Made by a program: the position numbers and the translations under genes. The notes beneath the pieces were generated by a model. It was not told the DNA's origin, searched no databases, and worked only from the letters and a program-made list of their open reading frames with translations. A DNA stretch of 64,000 nucleotides from Pseudomonas fluorescens. Lineage in GTDB: Bacteria; Pseudomonadota; Gammaproteobacteria; Pseudomonadales; Pseudomonadaceae. Position 1 is the stretch's first letter. Each line of letters opens with the position of its first letter. This document shows positions 1-8,847 of this stretch, piece after piece. The stretch lies in assembly GCF_900215245.1 (NCBI RefSeq), contig NZ_LT907842.1, forward strand, positions 6,076,001 to 6,140,000, in the 5' to 3' direction.

Positions 1-1011
1 ATGTGGACCGCCGAAGTGGTCGAAAGCGCCAGCTTTATCGACGTGGGCGACACCCGGACGCTGCAGGTCATGGTGCAATACGATGGCCTGCCCGCCCCGG
101 CCGGCACCACGTTGTGGGTGGCGGAATACGGCAATGCCTACATGCTGTGCACCACCGATTATTACTTGGCATTCAGCAACCCGGCCAACTTCACGCTGTT
201 CAACAATGACCCGCAAAACCCGGCCAATAACAGCGCGAACCTGCCGCAATTCACGGGCGCATCGACGCTGCTCAGCCAGGTAACCGAGGGCACCGGTCGC
301 CAGCTGATGGCCACGCGGCTCGCGGTGGCAGCGGATCAAATGACGCCGGTGACCTATCAGGCATTTCTACCGACACCCGCCGCTGTCGCCTTGAGCCCGA
401 CGCTTAAGTTCGCCAACCCGATTGCCATGCAGGGCACGTTGCAGGACCCGCTGAACAGTGCGGTGCACTACAGCCTGACCAAGATTCAGACCGACGCCAA
501 TGGCATCGCCAACCTGACCGTCACGGGCGTGGCACCGGGTTTCCCCACCTTGCGTTTTTTCCTGCAGGAGGGTCAGCAGGCCCCCACCATTCCGTTCAGC
601 TTCCCGCTGCCGACGGCCTTCACCGACTTCCTCGCACCGCTGCGCGTACTGCCGTTGGAGCCACAGCTGCAGCAGGATTTCGTCAATGCGTGGAACCGCA
701 TTTATATGAACAAGGACGCGGGCAGCGTGATCTGGGAGACCTTCATCTACCCGTTCATCCTGCAGCCGTACTATTACCTGTACCCGATCATGAGCAAGTT
801 CATGCCGCTCAACTCGTTGACGCGCATCGAGGGCGCCGTCGACCAATTGATTGTGTTGATCAGCAAGGAATACCAGGAACAAAGCACCCTGGCGATGCCT
901 ATCACGCGGGACATGCCGCAAAGCCGTCGCGCGGTGCTGGAGCTGTGGGCGCAAGCCCTGGTGAAACGCAATTACCCGCCCGTCCCACTCAGCATGAGCG
1001 ACTACGACTAA
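1..1011 (+). CDS. C-terminal part of VioB/RebD N-domain-like protein (5' end outside window)
   Basis: 336 codons are visible and the first ATG is at base 1, so the true start is probably upstream. It is a paralogue of the gene at 3303-5111: both carry a beta-rich stretch followed by a helical C-terminus with a YPIMSKFMPLN / FPAMSRYIPLN segment and a MPITRDM / MPVVRSM segment. From memory the same order (a Pro-Phe-Met-Ser turn, then MPSTREL, then a closing helix) ends the N-terminal half of the violacein protein VioB. Its function is unknown. A tight same-strand cluster of four more genes follows, so it is probably the first or second gene of an operon. The homology call is my inference from pattern and needs a profile search. 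Confidence 0.6.
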   Translation: MWTAEVVESASFIDVGDTRTLQVMVQYDGLPAPAGTTLWVAEYGNAYMLCTTDYYLAFSNPANFTLFNNDPQNPANNSANLPQFTGASTLLSQVTEGTGRQLMATRLAVAADQMTPVTYQAFLPTPAAVALSPTLKFANPIAMQGTLQDPLNSAVHYSLTKIQTDANGIANLTVTGVAPGFPTLRFFLQEGQQAPTIPFSFPLPTAFTDFLAPLRVLPLEPQLQQDFVNAWNRIYMNKDAGSVIWETFIYPFILQPYYYLYPIMSKFMPLNSLTRIEGAVDQLIVLISKEYQEQSTLAMPITRDMPQSRRAVLELWAQALVKRNYPPVPLSMSDYD

Positions 1012-1069
1012 GCCGCACACAGGACCGCCGGGTAGCGAACCAAGCACCCGGCTCCCACAGGAGTGTCAT

Positions 1070-1993
1070 ATGAATAGCCACCTTTTGAACCGACTGTTGC
1101 TGCTGATTGTGCTGCTCAGCCCCGGCGCATTTGCCGCAGGCGACAGCGGCGCCGTGTACTTCACCAACGGGGTGCACAACAGCGAGGGCTGTAATCAACA
1201 GAATGGCAACTGCATTGCCAAACGCGCACCCGGCGACCCGTCCGATCCGTTTTTCCCAGCGCAATGGATCAGCGACTGGACGATGTACCGGGTAATGAAC
1301 AACTACGAGAAAAACCCGCCGCCCTACAGCAATCCGCCTTCCACCCTCACGCCTGCGGATTACACGGTGTCCAAGGGCACCAGCTACTACGACACCGGCT
1401 ACATCCCGGCGGACGGCGACGGCTTCGGCGCGATGATGGAGCACTACGAGAAGTACTGCCTCCCGATCTTCCCGATCAAGAACAACAACTACAGCTGCTC
1501 GTTCGTGTCCCTGGGCAACAAGGCGTACTTCCTGACTTACCCGCAGGACCGCCCGAAGGACATGCCGGCCTGCTGCATGTTTTCACCGATGAATCATCCG
1601 CCACGCCAAAGCTTTATCGAACACTTGCCGTACAGCGCCGCGCGCAGCAAAAACCTCAACGGCAGCGTGCAGGCGTATGCGTTGGACCTGCAATCACCGG
1701 CGGGGCCGATCCTGTTCGGGTATGCCTTCAACACACAACAGTCGGGGTCGCCGCCCTACCGTTTGCCCCAGTCATTCTTCTTTTCGGGGGACGCCAGCGT
1801 CGCGAATGCGCCCATCGTGAGCCAGAACTACACGAACTTCCGTATCGCCAGGCCCGACCCGAAACAGACCTGGGACCAAGTGGCCGCGATGTGCCCGTCG
1901 AACCCGCCGCCTTGCCAGCTGTTCGATCCGCCGGCGTCGCAAAGCAACGGCCGCAAGGCGCAGTGGAACCAGCTCATGCAGCGCAAACCCTGA
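1070..1993 (+). CDS. Secreted Cys-rich protein of unknown function
   Basis: 307 aa. The N-terminus is a clear signal peptide: basic start, a run of Leu/Ile/Val, and a likely cut after GAFAA near residue 24. The mature part is rich in Tyr, Pro and Asn and has about a dozen Cys, including a CC pair in PACCMF, which suits a disulfide-bonded periplasmic or exported protein. A ribosome site (CAGGAG) sits 7 bases before the ATG. I recognise no family. It lies between the paralogue at 1-1011 and the CxxCH protein at 2013, with 19 bases to the latter, so the cluster is probably co-transcribed. Confidence 0.7.
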   Translation: MNSHLLNRLLLLIVLLSPGAFAAGDSGAVYFTNGVHNSEGCNQQNGNCIAKRAPGDPSDPFFPAQWISDWTMYRVMNNYEKNPPPYSNPPSTLTPADYTVSKGTSYYDTGYIPADGDGFGAMMEHYEKYCLPIFPIKNNNYSCSFVSLGNKAYFLTYPQDRPKDMPACCMFSPMNHPPRQSFIEHLPYSAARSKNLNGSVQAYALDLQSPAGPILFGYAFNTQQSGSPPYRLPQSFFFSGDASVANAPIVSQNYTNFRIARPDPKQTWDQVAAMCPSNPPPCQLFDPPASQSNGRKAQWNQLMQRKP

Positions 1994-2012
1994 CCCACAA
2001 GGACGGATCGCC

Positions 2013-3299
2013 ATGAAAACGTTATTCAGTGTGATGGTATTTGCGCTGGTCAGCCTGTCGGCCCAAGCGCGGGAAGCGCCTCAGCCGTCGACGCAGGCCA
2101 CGCAGCTCAATTGCCAGCCGCCCAGCAGCGCACCCGCCGCCAATGCGCCGCAGGACCAGTTCGATCAATACAGCTGGCAGATGTTTATCGCCTTGAACTG
2201 GCCTGCCCAGGACGGGCAACGCGGCACGCCCAACTGCAACAAACAACCGGGCGACGCCGGCTACACGGTGTGGCAGACCTACAAGACGGTCAGCGAAATC
2301 TTCCTGCCGGGAGCCGCCAACCCGGGGCCCTGGAACAGCCCGCTGACCGCCCGCAGCCTGGGCATCATCAACATCGCCGCGCTGAAGAACAGTTCGCTGG
2401 TCAACGCCGTCGACCAGGCGGTCGGTGGCTGGTTGATCGATCAGGCGGGTAACCCGACCTACTACGACATCTCGGCCAACCAGGCTTCCTATAACTACAT
2501 CGTGGGCAACAATTACTACAACGCCAACGTGGTGTCCAAAGCCAGCAACATCAGCTTCCCCAATGGGGTCATCGAGATCAAATCGAGCTGGCGCATCCTT
2601 ACGCCCAAGGACAACGCCAGCCATTACCTGACGCAGTTCGCGCGCGTGGCCACCTTCAATAACCAGGGCCAACGCACCGGCGTGACCGAGGCTTACCTGG
2701 GGTTGGTGGGCCTGCATATCATCACCAAGGTCAATGGCTACCCGCAGTGGATCTGGTCGACCTTCGAGCAAATCGAAAACGTGCCGCCCAAGGCCAAGGT
2801 CAACGGCCAGTGGGTCGACCAGCCTGTCGCCGGCACCGCCTATTCCTACTACAACCCACTCGCGCCGGCTGCGACGCTCAACCAGTCACCGTGCAACTGG
2901 CAAACCCAGGGCACGCAGTTGGTCTGCGTACCCACACCCGGCACCACGTTCCAGACGCCGAACCCGCTGAACCGCGTGACACCCATCGCCGATGCCACAC
3001 GCTGGGTGAACGCCAATTACCAGGCCAACCCCGACCTGCAGCGCAGCGTGTTGAAGTACTACCAGCTCATCACCACCCAGCGCCCACTGATGCCGAACAA
3101 CCCGAGTAACCCGCTGGGCCAACCGACACCGGCGCTGTCGGCCAACGTGACCATGGAAAGCTATATCCAGCCCAACAGCAGTTGCATGAACTGCCACTCC
3201 ATGGCGACACCGGTGAAGAGCCCGTTCAAATCCGACTTCTCCTACCTGTTCAAATTCGCCAATCCGCCTGTCACCCCACACGCCACGGACAAGGAATAG
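2013..3299 (+). CDS. Secreted protein with one c-type heme motif
   Basis: 428 aa with a signal peptide ending near AQA-REA (residue 20). Near the C-terminus (about residue 394) is CMNCH, a single CxxCH heme c attachment site, followed by Met-rich sequence that could supply the distal ligand (HSMATP). The start of the mature protein has a SWQMFIALNW segment that I associate with a family of secreted cytochrome c-like proteins of about 400-500 aa in proteobacteria. The role is unknown, with electron transfer or peroxidase-type chemistry possible. AAGGA lies 9 bases before the start, and 3 bases separate its stop from the next gene, so the two are co-transcribed. Confidence 0.7.
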   Translation: MKTLFSVMVFALVSLSAQAREAPQPSTQATQLNCQPPSSAPAANAPQDQFDQYSWQMFIALNWPAQDGQRGTPNCNKQPGDAGYTVWQTYKTVSEIFLPGAANPGPWNSPLTARSLGIINIAALKNSSLVNAVDQAVGGWLIDQAGNPTYYDISANQASYNYIVGNNYYNANVVSKASNISFPNGVIEIKSSWRILTPKDNASHYLTQFARVATFNNQGQRTGVTEAYLGLVGLHIITKVNGYPQWIWSTFEQIENVPPKAKVNGQWVDQPVAGTAYSYYNPLAPAATLNQSPCNWQTQGTQLVCVPTPGTTFQTPNPLNRVTPIADATRWVNANYQANPDLQRSVLKYYQLITTQRPLMPNNPSNPLGQPTPALSANVTMESYIQPNSSCMNCHSMATPVKSPFKSDFSYLFKFANPPVTPHATDKE

Positions 3300-3302
3300 A
3301 CC

Positions 3303-5111
3303 ATGAGCATCCTCAACGGACCACGACTGAATTTCTGGGGCGGCATCCGCACGGACGTGAGTTTGCCGAACAACTCACCGACCATTCCCTTCAACGGCAA
3401 CCCGAACTGGCCGCTGTTCGACCTGACCACCTCGACCCTCGCGCCGGGTGCGCAGTCGTATACCGATGACCAGTTGAACAACATGATCAACGCGCCGGCC
3501 GGCAACTACTACACCGCGGGCGGCTGGAACCACTATGGCCAGCATGTGGTGGACATGCAGAACGCCTTGATCAGTTCCCAAGGTGCGCCGGGCAACATCA
3601 GCACCACCGGCGACCAGGTCGGCCAGCCCGTGTACCTGCTGGGCTCAGTGGACCCGGTTACCGGACAAGGCCCGGTGTCCGGCCCGATGATGGTCGACCT
3701 CGACCCCAGCGCGTCGACCACCACACAGATATTCGTCGGCGGCCTGCAAATCGGCAGCGGTGACAATATCCAGTTGCTGATCCGCTGCAATGCGGTGTGC
3801 AGCAGTTTCGACGTGACCGGCCGCGTGCTCGACCCGGCGAAGATGGACGCGCCGGGCTCGTTCCATGCAAGCGGCACGTTCCAGCTGACTTTCCCATTGA
3901 GCAGCATTGTCAGCTGGAACAAAAACAGCAGCGGCCTCAAGGCGATTATCCAGGCCCCCGGCGCGACCGGGATTGTGCTGCGCTTCGTGATGTTCGAGAT
4001 GTGCCCGCAGATGACCACCGCGCAACTGGACGCCGATTATGCGGCGGGCAAATACACACCCAACCCGAGCATCGGCCGCGTGATCGGCACCCTCGCTCCG
4101 GCGTTCGCCGGCGAGCCGCTGGGCTGCCAGCCGGGTCGGCAACTGGTCAACCAGGTCACGGGCAATGCCGCCTATGCGGCCCTGGGCAACAATGGTTTGC
4201 TGAGCCTCGATATGGTCAACGTCATCCCCAAGCAAACCTTCCGGGCCGTGCGGGATGACATCACCAGCCCGATCGGGCCGAATGCGAATTACGGGCCGGT
4301 GACGATTTCGGCCGGCGCTGCCGCGTTGATGACCCTCAACCCAACCGCCAGCCCGTTGGTCAATTACTACGTGTACGGCGGCATCGTCGACGTGACGCTC
4401 AATACCAGCCAGCAGCAAGCCGTCAAGACCAGCGCGTTGAACATCACCGCCCCCAACCCGGTGAACGGTCAAAAACTCAACGCGACCGAATCGACCTATC
4501 GGGTCTACGCCGATCAGCGCAATGTGTACCTGGAGGATTACCCCAACGGCCTGACCATCACCTTACAGGTCAGCTACCTGGGCGGGCCGGTGCCCAACGC
4601 CACCCAGGTCAGCCTGGGGGCCAGCGCACCTGGGGTTTATGATCAAAAGCAATACACCGACTTCCTCAACTTTCCGACGTCACTGACCGTCAATGCCGGC
4701 CAACAGACGGTGAGTTTTCCGGTCAGCCTCAAATCCGGCAGCGCCAGCCAGGCAGGTTTTGTCGCGCTGACCTGCACCGCCAACGGCGTGGACGACGGCG
4801 CCTTCTTCACCAACTTCCGCAAATATGCCCAGACCGACTTTGGCATTCCCAAGGGCAGCATCATCACCTGGCAGCAGATGTACCCGAACGTGCTGCGCTT
4901 TCACTACCTGGCCTTCCCCGCCATGTCGCGCTACATCCCGCTGAACCAACCCGACGCGATCATGGGCGCGAAGAACGCGATTCTCGCGCGCACTTCGGAC
5001 GCCTACAAAGGCACCACACTGTTCATGCCGGTGGTGCGTTCGATGTCGCCGGCCCAACGGGCGCTGCTGCGCGCCTATCTCACCGGCAGCCCGTGGCAGC
5101 CGCCGCAATAG
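3303..5111 (+). CDS. VioB/RebD N-terminal-half-like protein
   Basis: 602 aa with no signal peptide. The N-terminus MSILNGPRLNFWGG resembles the 'MSILDFPRIHFRG' type of opening of VioB. The middle has RNVYLEDYPNG, matching the position of an N-L-Y-L-E element in VioB, and the end has FPAMSRYIPLN and FMPVVRSMSP, matching the end of the VioB N-terminal half. The ferritin-like catalytic half of VioB is absent, so this is the accessory half alone. It is a paralogue of the product of 1-1011. Its ribosome site overlaps the stop region of the heme gene. It could act as a scaffold or small-molecule-binding partner of the cluster. The homology is remembered, not searched. Confidence 0.65.
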   Translation: MSILNGPRLNFWGGIRTDVSLPNNSPTIPFNGNPNWPLFDLTTSTLAPGAQSYTDDQLNNMINAPAGNYYTAGGWNHYGQHVVDMQNALISSQGAPGNISTTGDQVGQPVYLLGSVDPVTGQGPVSGPMMVDLDPSASTTTQIFVGGLQIGSGDNIQLLIRCNAVCSSFDVTGRVLDPAKMDAPGSFHASGTFQLTFPLSSIVSWNKNSSGLKAIIQAPGATGIVLRFVMFEMCPQMTTAQLDADYAAGKYTPNPSIGRVIGTLAPAFAGEPLGCQPGRQLVNQVTGNAAYAALGNNGLLSLDMVNVIPKQTFRAVRDDITSPIGPNANYGPVTISAGAAALMTLNPTASPLVNYYVYGGIVDVTLNTSQQQAVKTSALNITAPNPVNGQKLNATESTYRVYADQRNVYLEDYPNGLTITLQVSYLGGPVPNATQVSLGASAPGVYDQKQYTDFLNFPTSLTVNAGQQTVSFPVSLKSGSASQAGFVALTCTANGVDDGAFFTNFRKYAQTDFGIPKGSIITWQQMYPNVLRFHYLAFPAMSRYIPLNQPDAIMGAKNAILARTSDAYKGTTLFMPVVRSMSPAQRALLRAYLTGSPWQPPQ

Positions 5112-5122
5112 GAGCAACGCCC

Positions 5123-6172
5123 ATGACCCTGCATATCCCGGCGCAGCCCATCGAAAACCTGCGCCCAAGCACACTGATTGCCGAGAACCTGCTCAACCCT
5201 CGCGGGGTGTGCGAGCAAGCCGATGGCAGCCTGCTAGTGGCCGAGGCCGGCTCAGGCCTGGCCGACCAGCCGTTCAGCGGCCGCGTCAGTCGGCTGCGTC
5301 CCGACCCGTTGCAGCCCGGTGCCTACCTGCCCAGCGAGCCCCTCGCACAAGGCTTTCGCGCCATGAATATGCAGGCGCGCATGCTGCGTGATGAAATCAT
5401 GGGCTTGTCGGACATCGCCTGTGGCGGCGGCCGTTGCCTGGCCAGCCAGACCGATTATGTCGGCGGCTCGAAACTGCTCGACCTGCAATACAGCCCGCCC
5501 GAGCCGGTGTTTCACAGCCGTGGCAATTTGAATGCGCTGTGTTATCACCCGACCCGCGACAGTTGGCTGGCGGTCAAGCCCGATACCAACCAACTGGTGG
5601 AATTTCGCGACGGCCAGGACGAGCAGGTGCTGGTGCAACTGCCCGAACTGGACATGGGCCAGGAAGCCGTCCCCGTGACCCTGGTGTATGAACCGCAGAC
5701 AGACGCGGTGCTGATCAGCCTGTTCTCCGGGGAGCTGCACGGCGACCCGGCACGCAAGGGCATCGACTTTGCCGACTTCGCAGGCCAAGTGGTGCGAGTG
5801 CACCCGGCCAGCGGGCAGATTGAGGTGGTGATACGCGGCCTGCAATGGCCCACGGGCCTGGCGCTGTGCCCACAGGGCAACCTGCTGGTGCTGGAGCTAT
5901 GTAACCACCTGCAACAACCCTTGCCGTCGGACTGGAGCGGTGAGCCTTTGCATGGCGGCTTTACTCGCTTCAGTGGGCGATTGCTGCGCTGCAACCTGCA
6001 CACCGGGCCGGTCGAAGTATTGGCACGCGGGCTGGATACGCCGTCCAACCTGTGCAGGGTGCACGGCGCGGTGTTAGTGAGCGAAGGCATGGGGCTGGCC
6101 GGCCGGCGGATCCCCACACCCGACAACACGGTGGTGCCGTTGAGTGGCCGGTTGCGCCGGGTGCTGCTCTGA
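5123..6172 (+). CDS. NHL/SMP-30-type beta-propeller protein
   Basis: 349 aa. I chose the ATG at 5123 because TAGGAG lies just upstream; an in-frame ATG at 5093 overlaps the previous gene and lacks a ribosome site. Blades of the NPRGVCEQADGSLLVAEAG and WPTGLALCPQGNLLVLEL type recur through the protein, the classic NHL/SMP-30 'G-(h)-a-d-G-(h)-l-v-a' pattern. No signal peptide is visible, so it is likely cytoplasmic, unlike genes two and three of the cluster. Propellers of this sort include lactonases and ScyD/E-type pathway proteins, so an enzymatic role on the cluster's small molecule is possible. It is the last gene of the operon. Confidence 0.7.
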   Translation: MTLHIPAQPIENLRPSTLIAENLLNPRGVCEQADGSLLVAEAGSGLADQPFSGRVSRLRPDPLQPGAYLPSEPLAQGFRAMNMQARMLRDEIMGLSDIACGGGRCLASQTDYVGGSKLLDLQYSPPEPVFHSRGNLNALCYHPTRDSWLAVKPDTNQLVEFRDGQDEQVLVQLPELDMGQEAVPVTLVYEPQTDAVLISLFSGELHGDPARKGIDFADFAGQVVRVHPASGQIEVVIRGLQWPTGLALCPQGNLLVLELCNHLQQPLPSDWSGEPLHGGFTRFSGRLLRCNLHTGPVEVLARGLDTPSNLCRVHGAVLVSEGMGLAGRRIPTPDNTVVPLSGRLRRVLL

Positions 6173-6180
6173 ACGCCGCC

Positions 6181-6486
6181 TTATGCAGACAGGACCGCGT
6201 CGTCTAAAACCAGAACGGTAGCCGGCCCGGCACGAAACGAGGGATTGTGCCTGGCCGCTTCCACCCTATGGGCTGCCAGGTGATGGGCATCCAGTGCATC
6301 CTGGGAGGCCCACGTTTCGATCAGGACAAAATGGTCCGGGTTGCCCGCAACCGGGTGCACATCATATTGCAGGCAGCCATGCTCGGCCCTGACCTTGGGC
6401 GCCAGCCCTTCGAATGCGGCCAACTGCTGCGAACCTTTACCGGGCTAGGTCTGGATAATCACGACAAGCCGAGCTTCATCTGACAT
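6181..6486 (-). pseudogene. ABM-family monooxygenase gene with in-frame amber codon
   Basis: Reading leftward from the ATG at 6486 gives MSDEARLVVIIQT, then TAG (6447-6445), then PGKGSQQLAAFEGLAP in the same frame and about 80 more codons to TAA. The downstream part is a typical antibiotic-biosynthesis-monooxygenase (YgiN-like) domain: CLQYDVHPVAGNPDHFVLIE, then an EAARHNPSF helix. Family members often have Lys at the stop position, so a single AAG-to-TAG change would explain it. A shorter product could restart at ATG 6423, but it would lack the first beta strand. Confidence 0.75.
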
Positions 6487-6916
6487 GAAAACACCGTTGC
6501 ATAGGTGGGATAGGAAACCCGCACAGTACGCGAGCAAACAGTCGGCGGTAAAAGACATAACCGGCACTTTTATTTCACGGGGTTTTCACAGTTGAGCGCC
6601 TAGGCTTAATCCAGCTCCTAAGTGAACACCTTTTAAGCCCGCGCCCCCATCGTGGGCTTTTCTTTGTCCGGTGAACCGTGGCTATAGGCGCTGAAATCAC
6701 CTTCGCATCATGCACCCACTGCACGTGTTTACCGGCGCTGTCGTCGTAGCCGTCAGGCCTAAGCATATTTTGCTCGCTGGAACACCGGACACGGCGTATT
6801 CAAGTATCGCTTGCGGCCAGTCCGCACCCGGCTCGGAGCCTGGCCGCTTCTCATGATGGAAGCCGCCACTGCTCCGGCCCGATCTGATTTGATCTGATCT
6901 GATCGTAAGCAACCGC
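6487..6916. other. Gene-poor interval
   Basis: No convincing gene. It holds a rightward terminator-like hairpin at 6635-6664 (AAGCCCGC pairing with GTGGGCTT, then T-rich) and a short tandem repeat of GATCTGAT at 6881-6904. Leftward open frames here cross the hairpin and lack ribosome sites. Confidence 0.5.
6635..6664 (+). terminator. Intrinsic terminator-like hairpin
   Basis: An 8-bp stem (AAGCCCGC/GTGGGCTT, one G-U pair) is followed by TTTCTTT. No rightward gene ends close by, so its target is unclear. Confidence 0.45.
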
Positions 6917-7075
6917 CTACGCAGAGCGACTTTCGTTACGATTTTGTTGTTTTTTTACGCCTTTCCCGTTCTTTCGCTCGTATCGATGGTGAAAAAACCA
7001 AACGACCAAAAGCAGGCCTGCCAAGCCAAAAATGAACAGCAACAGCTCTAGTGCGGGACCTTCGTGTGAAAACAT
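6917..7075 (-). CDS. Small single-pass membrane protein
   Basis: 52 aa from ATG 7075. It has one hydrophobic segment (LELLLFIFGLAGLLLVVWFF, residues 9-28) followed by a highly basic tail (HHRYERKNGKGVKKQ). The segment is flanked by acidic residues outside and Arg/Lys inside, so an N-out/C-in topology is likely. I recognise no family, and its reality rests on the clean membrane segment. A longer frame exists upstream but adds nothing hydrophobic. Confidence 0.4.
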   Translation of the reverse strand: MFSHEGPALELLLFIFGLAGLLLVVWFFHHRYERKNGKGVKKQQNRNESRSA

Positions 7076-7404
7076 TTTTCGTTCCTCATCCTGAAGTCGC
7101 GCAACCCGAAACAGGTCACGCACGAAACTATTCGTAACAATTCATACATTTTCAGGTTAGCGGCCAAAATTCCCTGTGGCAACCCTCAATTGCGTTACAA
7201 CCATTGATCTAGACGGCTTGCTTATCGCAACGACGGAGCCATAAGCGCGCTCAGCGTGCGTCTGGAGTAACCGAACTGACAGAAATTTGTGCTGGACTAC
7301 GTGGGTGCTTTCAGGTTGGACCAAGTCAACACCACGCGTTTCGCCAGCGACGGGCTTACAGGAATGACCGCAGAGCATTCAGTGCTCGAACACGGAGTTC
7401 ATCA
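7076..7404. other. Intergenic interval
   Basis: No supported gene or hairpin with a T-run. It contains the upstream region of the acetyltransferase gene at 7405. A leftward open frame (7157-7378) has no ribosome site or recognisable motif. Confidence 0.4.
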
Positions 7405-7923
7405 ATGATTCGTAAAGCATTACCCCGCGACGCACAGGCCATTGCTCAGGTGCACATCAGCAGTTGGCAGGACGCGTATCGTGACCTGATGCCTGCCGAC
7501 TATTTGAACGCGCTGGACGCAACGCTGGCTCAGCGCGAATCATCCTGGGCTCGCTCGATTGAATCAGACGAGTCAAACGTATGGGTCGCGGAACTGAACC
7601 AGCAGGTCGTCGGCTGGGTATCCGTCGGCGCCAGCCGTGACGAAGATGCCACTGAAGGCAACACAGGCGAGGTCATGGCCATCTATGTGCTAGCCAGCCA
7701 TTGGCAAACCGGCGTCGGGCGGGCCTTGTGGAAAGCAGGCTTGCAGTGCTTGATTGAGCAGGGGTATCAGCGCCTGACGCTTTGGGTCTTGACCGAAAAT
7801 GACAGGGCTATCCGATTTTATCGCAGGGCCGGGTGCGTGGAGGAAACAGGCAGTGAGCGCACGCTTCAGCGCGGCGGCGCAGCACTGGCAGAGGTGAGGT
7901 ATGGGCTGCACTTACCCGGTTGA
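7405..7923 (+). CDS. GNAT-family N-acetyltransferase
   Basis: 172 aa, the usual length for a single GNAT domain. The acetyl-CoA site shows as EVMAIYVLASHWQTGVGRALW (residues 90-110, containing the Q/RxxGxG/A signature as QTGVGRA), followed by LTLWVLTENDRAIRFYRRAGC, the GNAT motif B region with Asn and Tyr in the usual places. The opening MIRKALPRDAQAIAQVHISSW is typical. The substrate cannot be read from sequence. A monocistronic gene is likely, with independent neighbours. Confidence 0.9.
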   Translation: MIRKALPRDAQAIAQVHISSWQDAYRDLMPADYLNALDATLAQRESSWARSIESDESNVWVAELNQQVVGWVSVGASRDEDATEGNTGEVMAIYVLASHWQTGVGRALWKAGLQCLIEQGYQRLTLWVLTENDRAIRFYRRAGCVEETGSERTLQRGGAALAEVRYGLHLPG

Positions 7924-8127
7924 GCCAGGCAAATAGAAGGCGTTTTTTGTTACGCGCGCCCAGGCCACATGCCCGTGTGGATCGCACATCGTTGGCAGCA
8001 ACACGGGTCTGGGCAGGCCCGCGCAGTGCTTGAACAATTATTTCAGGACGGGGTGCATCCACTTTGATCGTTGGCTCGTAGATTCAATACCCTCACTCGG
8101 AGGGCATAAGAGCCAAGGAGATACATC

Positions 8128-8688
8128 ATGCACGCTTTTTACAAAAAACTTGCTGCAGCTGCCTGCTTCACGATTCTCTCCGTCACCGCAACGCTCAGCG
8201 TTGCCGCCGACACCGTGATGGTCGGAGGCGCAGCGATGTACCCCAGTAAAACCATCGTAGAAAACGCGGTCAACTCTAAGGACCACACAACACTCGTTGC
8301 CGCAGTCAAGGCCGCCGGGCTGGTTGATACCCTCAACAGCAAAGGCCCCTTCACCGTATTCGCCCCGACAAACGAAGCCTTTGCCAAACTGCCGGCAGGT
8401 ACCGTCGACACACTGGTCAAGCCTGAACACAAGGCCGACCTGACTAAAATCCTCACCTACCATGTTGTGCCTGGCACTCACACATCGGCACAGCTGATGG
8501 CCGACGCCAAAAAGAACGGAGGCACCGTTGTGCTGAAAACCGTTCAAGGCGAGTCGCTGAATATCAAACTGCACGACGGCAAACTGTGGGTGGTCGATGC
8601 CAAGGGCGGCAAAGCCGGTATCAGCATCGCAGACGTGATGCAGTCCAACGGTGTGATCCACGTTGTCGACTCGGTGTTGATGCCTTAA
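8128..8688 (+). CDS. Secreted fasciclin-domain protein
   Basis: 186 aa. The signal peptide is KKLAAAACFTILSVTATLSVAA, cut near residue 27. A single FAS1 domain follows: GPFTVFAPTNEAFAKLP (conserved H1 box) and ISIADVMQSNGVIHVVDSVL (H2 box) with YHVVPG between them. FAS1 proteins are exported adhesion or stress proteins. A strong ribosome site (AAGGAGAT) sits 6 bases before the ATG. A bidirectional terminator lies downstream at 8808. Confidence 0.92.
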   Translation: MHAFYKKLAAAACFTILSVTATLSVAADTVMVGGAAMYPSKTIVENAVNSKDHTTLVAAVKAAGLVDTLNSKGPFTVFAPTNEAFAKLPAGTVDTLVKPEHKADLTKILTYHVVPGTHTSAQLMADAKKNGGTVVLKTVQGESLNIKLHDGKLWVVDAKGGKAGISIADVMQSNGVIHVVDSVLMP

Positions 8689-8807
8689 ACGCTCGGCATA
8701 CCCGGCAGGTGCAGCGCTTGCCGGGTGTTGGGACGTGCCTGTCAAGGAAACGGCTCCAGAGGTTTGCAGGCTCTGTACATAGGGCTAAGCCTTCACTCCA
8801 GCGCCAC

Positions 8808-8838
8808 AAAAAAAGGCGCTACTAAGAGCGCCTTTTTT
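8808..8838. terminator. Bidirectional intrinsic terminator
   Basis: A7-GGCGCT-ACTAAG-AGCGCC-T6 is symmetrical and has A and T runs on both sides. It separates the converging fasciclin (rightward) and Hsp20 (leftward) genes and can end both transcripts. Confidence 0.85.
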
Positions 8839-8847
8839 ACCGCCAAC

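Noticed and set aside
6575..6912. Leftward open frames in the gap after the ABM pseudogene
   Set aside because: No ribosome sites, run through a terminator hairpin, no motif.
7157..7378. Leftward 73-codon frame
   Set aside because: No ribosome site or recognisable domain.
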